A stretch of 64,000 nucleotides of DNA from Elusimicrobiota bacterium (GTDB lineage Bacteria; Elusimicrobiota; Elusimicrobia; UBA1565; UBA9628). A model generated the notes under the pieces. It was not told the DNA's origin and did not search any database. It saw nothing but the letters and a program-made list of their open reading frames with translations. Below, piece after piece: positions 1-7,194 of this stretch (its first letter is position 1; the number at the start of each line of letters is the position of its first letter). The stretch is from assembly GCA_016182905.1 (NCBI GenBank), contig JACPFR010000056.1:1-64000 (forward strand), in the 5' to 3' direction. The translations under genes were made by a program, and so were the position numbers.

Positions 1-185
1 AGAAGCTTGACGGATTTGTGCAAGCGTTTCTTTAGACACACGGCATGACAGTACAGGCCTTGCGTGGGTTGAACTTCTCCACCCTCTGAGAATCCGGGCG
101 TATAGGCGAGTTCTCCTGGGTCGGTGTCATTTGCAGCGATAGGAAGGCCGCAGAAACAACATTGGAATATCTGGCGATCGCTCAT
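1..185 (-). CDS. Small Cys-rich zinc-finger-like protein (3' part outside window)
   Basis: The reading frame opens with ATG at 185 and runs off the left edge, so only about 61 residues are visible. It starts MSDRQIFQCCFCGLPI and has further cysteines near residues 52 and 56, a pattern typical of a small structural zinc site. An AGGA Shine-Dalgarno element sits about 9 nt before the ATG, and a TTGACT/TATGCT promoter lies upstream. I do not recognise the family, and no function can be assigned from this part. It is divergent from the deformylase gene. Confidence 0.6.
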   Translation of the reverse strand, partial: MSDRQIFQCCFCGLPIAANDTDPGELAYTPGFSEGGEVQPTQGLYCHAVCLKKRLHKSVKL

Positions 186-208
186 GGAATATTTCCTATA
201 TAGGCTAA

Positions 209-237
209 AGCATAAGTTCGGTACTCCCTTGAGTCAA
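209..237 (-). promoter_or_regulatory. Promoter of the Cys-rich protein gene
   Basis: On the minus strand TTGACT (237-232) and TATGCT (214-209) are separated by 17 bp. The predicted start is near 202, giving a leader of about 17 nt that contains the AGGA ribosome site. The interval also holds an inverted repeat, TAAAGCAT at 206-213 and ATGCTTTA at 237-244, which could be an operator. Confidence 0.45.
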
Positions 238-251
238 TGCTTTACCTCGGG

Positions 252-281
252 ATGACGGGACAAGTCCGGATATGGCAAAAT
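252..281 (+). promoter_or_regulatory. Putative leaderless promoter of the deformylase gene
   Basis: ATGACG (252-257) and CAAAAT (276-281) are spaced 18 bp. The -10-like element ends 6 nt before the ATG at 288, so the transcript would begin at or very near the start codon. No Shine-Dalgarno sequence is visible. Confidence 0.35.
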
Positions 282-287
282 GCCCTC

Positions 288-830
288 ATGAGCGCGAACA
301 TCGTCGGCATCGCCACCCGGAAGGTCACCTTGCTCGGTCATCCCGTCCTGCGCAAGGTCCTGCGCAAAATAAAGCCCGACGAGATCCGCTCCGAGGACAT
401 CCACCGCCTCATCCAGGAGATGGCGGTCACCATGGAGGAGTACGACGGCGTCGGCATCGCCGGCAACCAGGTGGGCGAGGACCTCTCCGTGTTCGTCATG
501 GGCCTGCCCAAGGGCACCAAGCGCCACCCCGACGGCATCGAGCTGACCGTTGTGTTCAACCCGGTCATCAAGCCGCTCGGCGACGAGACCGAAGAGGACT
601 GGGAGGGCTGCCTGTCGGTGCCCGACCTGCGCGGCAAAGTGCGCCGCCACAGCAAGCTCGAGCTCAGCGGCCACGGCCTCGACGGCAAGGCCTTCAAGCG
701 GATCTACGAGGGCTTCCCCGCCCGCGTCGTCCAGCACGAGACCGATCACCTCAACGGGTTCGTCTACCTCGACCGCATGGACGGCCTCAAGACTCTCTCC
801 TACATGAGCGAGATCGGCCGCAGGGGCTGA
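288..830 (+). CDS. def: Peptide deformylase
   Basis: This metalloenzyme removes the N-formyl group from nascent proteins. The three family signatures are present in order: GVGIAGNQ (motif 1, where most enzymes have GxGLAAxQ), EGCLSVP with the metal-binding Cys (motif 2), and QHETDHLNG with the HExxH metal/catalytic motif (motif 3). From ATG 288 it is 180 residues, normal for the family. An in-frame ATG at 237 was not chosen because the 17 extra residues are not family-like and it would precede the predicted promoter. The exporter gene starts 1 nt after its stop. Confidence 0.93.
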   Translation: MSANIVGIATRKVTLLGHPVLRKVLRKIKPDEIRSEDIHRLIQEMAVTMEEYDGVGIAGNQVGEDLSVFVMGLPKGTKRHPDGIELTVVFNPVIKPLGDETEEDWEGCLSVPDLRGKVRRHSKLELSGHGLDGKAFKRIYEGFPARVVQHETDHLNGFVYLDRMDGLKTLSYMSEIGRRG

Positions 831-831
831 A

Positions 832-1809
832 GTGGCCCTCGCGGTCGAGACGAAGGGCCTCACCAAGGACTACCGCTCGCCGGTCAAGGAGCCGGGCCTG
901 TGGGGCGGCGTCAAATCCCTGTTCGACCGCAGGTACAAGGACACGCGCGCCGTCGACGGGGTCTCGTTCTCCATCGAGGAGGGCGAGCTCGTCGGCTTCC
1001 TCGGCGCCAACGGCGCGGGCAAGACCACCACGCTCAAGATGCTCTCCGGCCTGCTCACGCCCACGGCCGGGGAGGCCACGGCCCTGGGGCACGTCCCCTG
1101 GAAGCGCGAGCCGTCGTTCCAGCGGGCGATCTCGCTGGTCATGGGCCAGCGCTCTCAGCTGTGGTGGGAGATCCCCGCCTTCGAGACCTTCAAGCTCAAC
1201 CAGGCGATCTACGGCCTCTCGGACGCGGACTTCCGCGTCCATCTCGACGAGCTCGTGGAGCTGCTCCAGCTCGGCGAGCACCTGTCGATCCCGGTCAAGA
1301 AGCTCTCCTTGGGCCAGCGCATGCGCTGCGAGCTGGCCGCCGCCCTGCTGCACCGGCCGCGCCTCCTCCTGCTCGACGAGCCCACGATCGGCCTCGACGT
1401 CGTCATGCAGAAGAACGTGCGCGAGTTCATCAAGGCCTACAACAAGCGCTCCGGCTCGACGATCATGCTGACGAGCCACAACATGACCGACGTCGTGGAG
1501 CTCTGCAAGCGGGTCATCGTCATCGAGAAGGGCCGCCTGCTCTACGACGGCGCCCTCGACCGGCTCGTCGAGCGCTACGCCGACCACAAGATCCTGCGCG
1601 CGCGCTTCACGACCGACGTCGAGCCCGGCGATCTGAAGGGCCTGGGCTCCGTGGTCAAGTACGAGGAGCGGACCGTCACGCTCGAGGTGCCCCGCGCCCG
1701 GATGGCCGCCAGCGCCGCCGCTTTGCTCGGCTCCTACCCCGTCGCCGACCTCAACGTCGAGGAGGTCGCCATCGACGACATCGTGCGCCGCCTCTTCACC
1801 CACGAATGA
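832..1809 (+). CDS. ABC-2 type exporter, ATP-binding subunit
   Basis: This is a cytoplasmic ATPase that drives an ABC exporter formed with the next two genes. It has 325 residues from GTG. Visible motifs are Walker A GANGAGKTT (about 58-66), signature LSLGQ (about 159-163), Walker B LLLLDEP (about 179-185) and the H-loop TSHN. An insertion before Walker A (residues 17-38) matches the uncharacterised exporter ATPases usually found with two ABC-2 permeases. It overlaps the next gene by 4 bp (ATGA). The substrate is unknown. Confidence 0.88.
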   Translation: MALAVETKGLTKDYRSPVKEPGLWGGVKSLFDRRYKDTRAVDGVSFSIEEGELVGFLGANGAGKTTTLKMLSGLLTPTAGEATALGHVPWKREPSFQRAISLVMGQRSQLWWEIPAFETFKLNQAIYGLSDADFRVHLDELVELLQLGEHLSIPVKKLSLGQRMRCELAAALLHRPRLLLLDEPTIGLDVVMQKNVREFIKAYNKRSGSTIMLTSHNMTDVVELCKRVIVIEKGRLLYDGALDRLVERYADHKILRARFTTDVEPGDLKGLGSVVKYEERTVTLEVPRARMAASAAALLGSYPVADLNVEEVAIDDIVRRLFTHE

Positions 1810-2600
1810 ACAAGTACTGGGTCGCCTACCAGATCGCGCTCCAGGAGACGCTCCAGCGCCGGTCGACCTTGATCATGGACCGCCTGGGCGGCTTCGCCGT
1901 GGTCGTGAGCCTGTATTCGTTCTGGACCGCGCTGATCGGCGACAAGGCGACCTTCCTCGGCTACACGCGCGGCGAGATGCTGACCTACGTCCTCGCGCTG
2001 AACGTCCTGCGCTCGTTCGTCTTCACCGGACGCGGCTGGCAGCTCGTCGGGGAGATTTCGAGCGGCAAGATATCCTCCTACCTGATCCGGCCGCTCGAGT
2101 ACTACGGCTACGCCCTCTCCCTCGACCTCGCGCAGAAGACGGTCCACGTCGCCGCGTCCTTCTTCGAGGTGAGCCTTCTCGCCTTCCTGGTCCAGGACGA
2201 GCTTTTCCTGCCGCTGTCTCCCTCGACCTGGCTCATTTTCATCGTCGCCGTCGTGCTCTCGTCGCTGCTCTTCTTCTTCCTCGAGTTCATGGTCAGCTCC
2301 CTCGCCTTCTGGACCTCGGAGTCCGGCGGGCCGCTGTTCTGCTTCGACCTGTTCCTCCAGTTCGCCGCCGGGGCCTTCTTCCCCCTCGACGTCCTGCCCA
2401 TGGGCCTGCGCCGGCTGCTCGAGATGACCCCTTTCCCCTACATGGTGTACTTCCCCGTCCGCGTCTTCCTCGAGAAGGTGCCCCCCGCCGAGGCCATGAG
2501 GCTCATCGGCATGGAGGCGCTGTGGCTCATGGCCGTGTTCACGGCGGCGATGATGGTATGGAAGAAGGGCGTCGCCTCCTACTCGGCGGAGGGCGGCTGA
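1806..2600 (+). CDS. ABC-2 family permease subunit 1
   Basis: This 264-residue integral membrane protein starts MNKYWVAYQIALQETLQRRS. A cytoplasmic N-terminus is followed by about six hydrophobic segments, the layout of ABC-2 permeases. The start overlaps the ATPase stop and the end overlaps the next start by one base, so the three genes should be translated together. Family trios of this kind are annotated as uncharacterised transport systems. Nothing in the sequence reveals the exported molecule. Confidence 0.82.
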   Translation: MNKYWVAYQIALQETLQRRSTLIMDRLGGFAVVVSLYSFWTALIGDKATFLGYTRGEMLTYVLALNVLRSFVFTGRGWQLVGEISSGKISSYLIRPLEYYGYALSLDLAQKTVHVAASFFEVSLLAFLVQDELFLPLSPSTWLIFIVAVVLSSLLFFFLEFMVSSLAFWTSESGGPLFCFDLFLQFAAGAFFPLDVLPMGLRRLLEMTPFPYMVYFPVRVFLEKVPPAEAMRLIGMEALWLMAVFTAAMMVWKKGVASYSAEGG

Positions 2601-3391
2601 TGGAGTTGCTCCGGAAGTATTGGCGCATCTGGCTGCGCACCGCCTCGATGGCGATGCAGGCGCAGCTCACCTACCGCCTGGGCTCCTTCGGCTTCCTGCT
2701 CGGCAAGATGATCCGGCTGCTCTTCTTCTTCGCCTTCATGGCCGCCGTCTTCAACCACGTCGAGACCGTGGCGGGCTACAACCTCGTCGAGACCGCGCTG
2801 TTCTTCATGACCTTCAACCTCGTGGACATGACCGCGCAGATCCTGTTCCGCGGCGTGTACGGCGCCCGGCGCACGGTCAGCGAGGGCGACTTCGATTTTT
2901 ATCTCGTACAGCCCTGCTCCCCTTTATTCCGCATGACCTGCTCGAGCGTGGACTTCCTCGACATCATCACCATCATCCCGGTCATCGTCATGACGGGTGT
3001 GGTCTTCGCGCGCCTGCCGCCCCTCGGCTGGCAGAACTACGCCGCCTACGCGCTCCTGATGCTCAACGGCGTGGGCCTGATCTACGCCATCCACATCCTC
3101 GTCGCCGCGCTCGCCGTGCGCACGCAGGAGCTCGAGAGCGCCATCTGGATCTACCGCGACGTGATGTTCATGGGCAAGTTCCCCGTCGACGTCTACGCCC
3201 CGGCCGTGCGCTGGGCGCTGACCTTGGGGATCCCGATCGCGGTGATGACGACCTTCCCCGCCAAGGCCCTGCTCGGCAGCCTGTCGGCCGCCTGGATCGC
3301 CTACGCCCTGGCCCTGACCGCCGTCGCTTTGCCCGCCTCTTGGCTCTTCTGGAAGGATTCCGTGGCCCGCTACACCTCGAGCTCCAGCTGA
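2600..3391 (+). CDS. ABC-2 family permease subunit 2
   Basis: This 263-residue membrane protein begins MELLRKYWRIWLRTASMAMQ. It has about six transmembrane segments with a conserved central EGDFDFYLVQP stretch, which in these permeases lies between helices 2 and 3. The ATG overlaps the previous stop (TGATG). Together with the two upstream genes it completes one heteromeric exporter. It is the last gene of the unit; a new promoter follows at 3424. Confidence 0.82.
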   Translation: MELLRKYWRIWLRTASMAMQAQLTYRLGSFGFLLGKMIRLLFFFAFMAAVFNHVETVAGYNLVETALFFMTFNLVDMTAQILFRGVYGARRTVSEGDFDFYLVQPCSPLFRMTCSSVDFLDIITIIPVIVMTGVVFARLPPLGWQNYAAYALLMLNGVGLIYAIHILVAALAVRTQELESAIWIYRDVMFMGKFPVDVYAPAVRWALTLGIPIAVMTTFPAKALLGSLSAAWIAYALALTAVALPASWLFWKDSVARYTSSSS

Positions 3392-3423
3392 TGATGGTGT
3401 CAGGCATTCCACTATTTTCAGTA

Positions 3424-3452
3424 TTGACGCCGTAACCGGCCCCGGATACCCT
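3424..3452 (+). promoter_or_regulatory. Leaderless promoter of the PilZ gene
   Basis: TTGACG (3424-3429) and TACCCT (3447-3452) are 17 bp apart. The -10 ends 7 nt before ATG 3460, so the start codon should be at or within 1-2 nt of the transcript 5' end. Confidence 0.5.
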
Positions 3453-3459
3453 AAAGACG

Positions 3460-3843
3460 ATGAATGAGAGCGGCCGCACCCACCAGCGTTGGCCCAGCGA
3501 CCTCGCCGTCGAGGTCTTCAGCGGCCCCGTGGGCGGCGTGCGCATCGGCGAGGGCGTCCTGCTCGACCTGAGCCTTACCGGCTGCCTGCTGCGGGTGCGC
3601 GGCCTGCTCAAGGCCGGCTCGACCTACCGCGTCCGCGTCAACTGGAAAGGCGGAGCGCTCGACCTGCCGGGACGCGTGGCCCGCGACGCCGGGCGCTCCG
3701 GAACCGATCAGACCGCGCGACACTACGGCTTGGCCTTCAACCTCACCGGCGGCCAGGAAAAGGAGCTTCGCCTCCTGATCGACCAGGTCCGGCGCACCGA
3801 AAAGCCCGAGGACAAGGGCTTCATGCGCTCCTACTGGGGATAG
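3460..3843 (+). CDS. PilZ-domain-like protein
   Basis: This 127-residue cytoplasmic protein has PilZ features: a basic/aromatic start (QRWPSDLAVEVF) and the LDLSLTGCLLRV strand matching the D/NxSxxG part of the c-di-GMP site. The usual RxxxR motif is not clean, so ligand binding is uncertain. It likely acts as a signalling adaptor. It is transcribed alone and faces the convergent gene at 3853 with a 9-nt gap. Confidence 0.7.
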   Translation: MNESGRTHQRWPSDLAVEVFSGPVGGVRIGEGVLLDLSLTGCLLRVRGLLKAGSTYRVRVNWKGGALDLPGRVARDAGRSGTDQTARHYGLAFNLTGGQEKELRLLIDQVRRTEKPEDKGFMRSYWG

Positions 3844-3852
3844 CCGACGCCG

Positions 3853-4791
3853 TCAGTCTTGCTTCTCGCGCGGCGTCGTTCCTATTCGATCCGTCTTCCG
3901 AGTCCCGCCGGACGGCGGGCAGCGGGAACGATCCGCCTGCGCGTCTCCGGCACAGACGGCGGGTCCGAGCATCGCCTCGAGAACCGGGCGCAGTTCGGCG
4001 TGATGGCTCGCGCCGTAGACGACGAGGATGCGCTTCGCGCGGCTCAACTGCTCGGCGATGAGGGCGGCGAGGACTCGGTTGCGCACGAGGCTGTCTTTGT
4101 CGGCCACGCGCCGGCTCAGCAGCGGCGAGTCCGGTTGCGGGAGAATCTCGTCGAAATCGGGTTCGCCGGTGAAGGCCTTCCCGTTCCCGGCGGAGTACCA
4201 GGCTTCAAACTCCGGGTCAGACATCAACAAGCGCGGAGCCACGCCGAACTCCCGCGAGAAAGCGGACACGATCTCGCCGATGGTGCGCCGGCCCTCGGGA
4301 CGAGCGGCGTCCAAGAACCAAGTCCGTAAAATATAGAAACCCTGAAAATCGCGCATCGTGCATTTGCGGCGGGCGTGACAATCCTCGGCGAGCACGCCCT
4401 GCAACTCCTTCGCGGCGGCCGGCTCGCCCCCCAGCCACCTTACTCCTTGAGCTTCCGCCAGTCTCGCCGCGTGCGCCGACTCGCCTCCGGACGGGGGGCG
4501 TCGAGACCCCGGGCGCACGCCCTCGAGGATCAGCACGGCGGGACTCTGGGCGGCCAACTCCTCTTCGATGAGACGGAACGTCGAGGAGTCCTCGCCGTGG
4601 CGCGCCGCCACGAAGGAGAGGGCCGCGCGTCCATCGTCGTACCGCGCCCAGAACGGAGCCGGCGCCAGGTCCAGCGAGGAATTCCATGAGCGCACGAGCC
4701 GCGGATCGCTCGAATAGGGGGGCGTAGCGGGCGTATTCTCCGCCGCGAGCCCCGCCGAGAGGATCAGCATGATCGAGGCGGCGCGCACCAT
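3853..4791 (-). CDS. Secreted Tiki/TraB-like protein
   Basis: From ATG 4791 this 312-residue protein starts with a signal peptide (MVRAASIMLILSAGLAAE). Weak motifs fit the Tiki/TraB/ChaN-like fold: AARHGEDSSTF near the start of the mature part, a Glu in AVLILEGVRPG about 25 residues later, and VVYGASHHAEL near the C-terminus. Some family members are metalloproteases and others bind haem. The first motif has Ala where Gly is usual. An in-frame upstream start would add 11 non-signal residues and precede the promoter, so it was rejected. It lies just downstream of the radical SAM operon on the same strand but has its own promoter. Confidence 0.5.
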   Translation of the reverse strand: MVRAASIMLILSAGLAAENTPATPPYSSDPRLVRSWNSSLDLAPAPFWARYDDGRAALSFVAARHGEDSSTFRLIEEELAAQSPAVLILEGVRPGSRRPPSGGESAHAARLAEAQGVRWLGGEPAAAKELQGVLAEDCHARRKCTMRDFQGFYILRTWFLDAARPEGRRTIGEIVSAFSREFGVAPRLLMSDPEFEAWYSAGNGKAFTGEPDFDEILPQPDSPLLSRRVADKDSLVRNRVLAALIAEQLSRAKRILVVYGASHHAELRPVLEAMLGPAVCAGDAQADRSRCPPSGGTRKTDRIGTTPREKQD

Positions 4792-4800
4792 GGCGCAAAC

Positions 4801-4829
4801 AGGATAGCCCCGCCGCCGCGTCACGGCAA
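4801..4829 (-). promoter_or_regulatory. Putative leaderless promoter of the secreted Tiki-like gene
   Basis: On the minus strand TTGCCG (4829-4824) and TATCCT (4806-4801) are 17 bp apart. The -10 ends 9 nt before the ATG at 4791. Confidence 0.42.
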
Positions 4830-4848
4830 GGGTCCTGTCCCAATCCTA

Positions 4849-4862
4849 GCCGCCGCGGCGGC
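4849..4862. repeat. GC palindrome downstream of the His-Xaa-Ser gene
   Basis: GCCGCCGCGGCGGC is a perfect 14-bp palindrome 28 bp past the stop of the small protein gene. It could act as a terminator hairpin, but there is no T-tract after it. Confidence 0.3.
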
Positions 4863-4890
4863 GGCATGTCGCTGCGCCGCGCCGGTCAGT

Positions 4891-5175
4891 TCAAGAAGAA
4901 TGCGAGATGTAATAGTAGCTGATGTGATCAGAGTAGCTGCTATGCGCGTAGCTGTTGTGGTCCGTGTATTTGAGGTAAACGGTATAACCGCTGTCTATCA
5001 ACCGAAAGACTTTGTTTTTGGGGCCTTTCGGGCCCAGGGGGTTCTTTTGGGACTTGAACCCGCCCTTGTTGGCGGCCAAGGCCGCCATTCGTTTCAGCGC
5101 CTGCCGTCTCGCCGGCGTTGCCTTGCCGATGACCGACTGCTTGGTTTTCCCGCCGCTCTTTTTTCCCTTCTTCAT
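4891..5175 (-). CDS. Small basic protein with His-Xaa-Ser tail; candidate modified peptide
   Basis: This 94-residue protein has two parts. Residues 1-60 are Lys/Arg/Gly-rich (MKKGKKSGGKTKQSV). Residues 61-94 are dominated by Tyr, Ser and His and carry four His-Xaa-Ser motifs: HNS (73-75), HSS (78-80), HIS (84-86) and HSS (92-94), most preceded by Tyr. A GGGAG ribosome site lies 7 nt before the ATG. It is the last gene of the radical SAM operon, 39 nt after the glycosyltransferase. HxsA proteins, substrates of paired radical SAM enzymes, have C-terminal His-Xaa-Ser repeats, so a precursor role is a reasonable inference. The basic half alone could instead suggest a nucleic-acid-binding protein. 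Confidence 0.6.
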   Translation of the reverse strand: MKKGKKSGGKTKQSVIGKATPARRQALKRMAALAANKGGFKSQKNPLGPKGPKNKVFRLIDSGYTVYLKYTDHNSYAHSSYSDHISYYYISHSS

Positions 5176-5214
5176 TGGTGGCTCCCTGTACCGCTCGCCT
5201 CGCGGGCGAGCCGT

Positions 5215-6072
5215 TCACTCTTGGGTCTGAATGATCTTTAGAATTTCGCCGAAAATCCGCTCTACGGAGATTTCGTCAAGGCAATGGTTTTCCGGCCGCG
5301 GGCATTGCGAGGCGTAATTCTTGGGGTATCGCGGACCGATGCAGCGGCTTCGTTGATCGCACCTTTCCGCGGCAGCCGACAGCAAAACTTGGCCGTCATA
5401 CCCGTACGTCGCCGCATCGGTCGGGCCGAAAACGACGATGGCCGGCGTCCCCGCCAAGTGGGCCGCGTGCATGATGAAATTATCCGCCGTGACGACCAAG
5501 TCCGCTCTTTTCAACAGCGCCAGGAGCTGGCGGGGAGTAGTCAACCCCAATAGGGAATAAGCTCCCCTAACGTATGGGTCGCGCTTCCGGCCAACCTGCA
5601 GCGCCAGCAGGCCCTCGCTCGACGACAACTCGACGAGCCTCTCCCACCTTCCCATGCTCCATATTTTCCGCGGCGAATCCGAACTCGGCGCGATGATCAC
5701 GTTCTTCCTCTTCCATGGGACGGCGCCCGCGACCAGAGGATCGTCCTGAATGGCCCCCGGCAGATAAAGATTTTCCGCGATCGGCGTGGCGAGGCCGAAC
5801 GCGCGCGCCAGGATTTGAAAGGGACGCCGGCTTCCTCCTCCCAACTCCTCCAGCGCCCAGTAATCCGTCTTGATGATTCGCGCCCCTTTGGGGGGGAATC
5901 CGATGCGTTCTATGGCCGGATGTCCTTTGAAAATCGTCGTATACCGCGTTCTTCTGATCAAATTGAACTTCTGTCGAGGATTTCTCTCGAAAGCGGCCTT
6001 CAGCACGCCCGAGACCATCAGCGCGTCCCCGTACCCGCCGACGACATTGATCCATGGTTTATCCATCAGCAT
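5215..6072 (-). CDS. Glycosyltransferase family 9-like protein
   Basis: This 285-residue protein resembles heptosyltransferase-type GT9 enzymes. It has an N-terminal Rossmann-like GGYGDALM segment and the C-terminal nucleotide-sugar region ADLVVTADNFIMHAAHLAG followed by VVFGPTD. Five cysteines cluster near the end (CDQRSRC, SQC, NHC). It starts 3 nt after the radical SAM gene at 6076 and is followed by the His-Xaa-Ser gene. GT9 enzymes normally build lipopolysaccharide cores. No other envelope genes are here, so it may glycosylate the small protein or simply share the operon. Confidence 0.75.
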   Translation of the reverse strand: MLMDKPWINVVGGYGDALMVSGVLKAAFERNPRQKFNLIRRTRYTTIFKGHPAIERIGFPPKGARIIKTDYWALEELGGGSRRPFQILARAFGLATPIAENLYLPGAIQDDPLVAGAVPWKRKNVIIAPSSDSPRKIWSMGRWERLVELSSSEGLLALQVGRKRDPYVRGAYSLLGLTTPRQLLALLKRADLVVTADNFIMHAAHLAGTPAIVVFGPTDAATYGYDGQVLLSAAAERCDQRSRCIGPRYPKNYASQCPRPENHCLDEISVERIFGEILKIIQTQE

Positions 6073-6075
6073 GGC

Positions 6076-7194
6076 CTAGGCATTCGCGTGAACCGAAAAG
6101 TCGGCCTTCAACCCGGTGATCGGCTCGAAATATTTTTTCAAGAAAATCCGCTTGGCGTCGCACCATTCCGTCTTGTGCATGAAATCCTTTCGATCGTTAT
6201 AGGCATCCAGCGGACAGCCGCCATGGCATATCCGCCAATATCCGCAGCCGCGGCACTCCGTTTCCTGCAGCACATCGTCACGCTCCATCAGAACCCTCCG
6301 CTGACGATCCTGGAAGATGTCGGTCAGGGACCGGTCCTTGATATTCCCATATGAAAGGACTTCCCAGTCGGACGAGCGCCCGCAGTGGGATGCCCGGCCC
6401 GTCGGGCCGATGTATACGTGATCGAAGGCGCACTGGCCGGAGTTCGAGCAGCTTAGATGCCGGGGGCCTTCCTCGTAATTCTTCAAGTAAGTTCTGAAAG
6501 GATCCACCTCCTTGAACCGCGAGCGGTGTTCCCACCATGCGGGGAAGATGGCCCCCAGGAACTCGGTGAATTCGAGAGGAGTGATGCCGATCTTATTCTT
6601 GTCGTCGTTCTCGAATATTTCCACCGGATGGATCTTGAAGTTCCCGTTAAGCTTGAAATTGGCTAAAAAATTGAAGATGTCCAAGGGCCTCGTCAGGGCT
6701 TGGCGCGTCACCACGTAGATGAAGCCCCAACTGATCTTGTTCTTTCGGAGAAGCTCGGCGCCCTTCATGAACAACCGATTGTACGTCTCGGAATTCCGGC
6801 GTTTCCCGACGCCCCTGATATTGGGCAGCACTTCGAAGCTCGTCCCGATCGTCCCGATTCCCAGGCGCCGGAGGACGTCGATTATGTCCTGATTGATCAG
6901 GGTCAAGTTGGATTGTATGCTGTGATGCAGTCGAGCCTTCGTCGCGCGGCAGTGGTTTTCCTGAAACTCGACGGCTTCCTTGAAATAGTCCGCGCCGACG
7001 ATGCACGGCTCTCCGCCGTGCCAGGTCAGGTTGATCGTCTCCCTCGGGTTCTCCTCGAGATAGCGGTTGAAGCTCTTGAAGCAGACCTCCAGCAGGTCGA
7101 GGGGCATGATCCGGGGGGCTTTTCGCTGAACCACGTCGCAGTAGATGCAATTCGCATTGCATGCTTCCGTGGCTTTGAAGATTATGGTCGGCAC
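6076..7194 (-). CDS. Radical SAM/SPASM enzyme
   Basis: From GTG 7194 this 372-residue enzyme begins VPTIIFKATEACNANCIYC, which holds the CxxxCxxC motif for the [4Fe-4S]-SAM cluster. WHGGEP follows about 55 residues later. The C-terminal third has a SPASM-type cysteine set: LSCSNSGQC, ASHCG, ECRGCGYWRICHGGC and EWC. This resembles sulfatase-maturase and peptide-modifying enzymes. A GAGG ribosome site lies 5 nt before the GTG. A longer frame upstream exists, but its extra 58 residues are the shadow of the preceding gene. It overlaps that gene by 13 bp. Confidence 0.88.
   Translation of the reverse strand: MPTIIFKATEACNANCIYCDVVQRKAPRIMPLDLLEVCFKSFNRYLEENPRETINLTWHGGEPCIVGADYFKEAVEFQENHCRATKARLHHSIQSNLTLINQDIIDVLRRLGIGTIGTSFEVLPNIRGVGKRRNSETYNRLFMKGAELLRKNKISWGFIYVVTRQALTRPLDIFNFLANFKLNGNFKIHPVEIFENDDKNKIGITPLEFTEFLGAIFPAWWEHRSRFKEVDPFRTYLKNYEEGPRHLSCSNSGQCAFDHVYIGPTGRASHCGRSSDWEVLSYGNIKDRSLTDIFQDRQRRVLMERDDVLQETECRGCGYWRICHGGCPLDAYNDRKDFMHKTEWCDAKRIFLKKYFEPITGLKADFSVHANA

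Noticed and set aside
234-866. Minus-strand frame opposite peptide deformylase
   Set aside because: It covers the deformylase gene exactly and has no recognisable motif.
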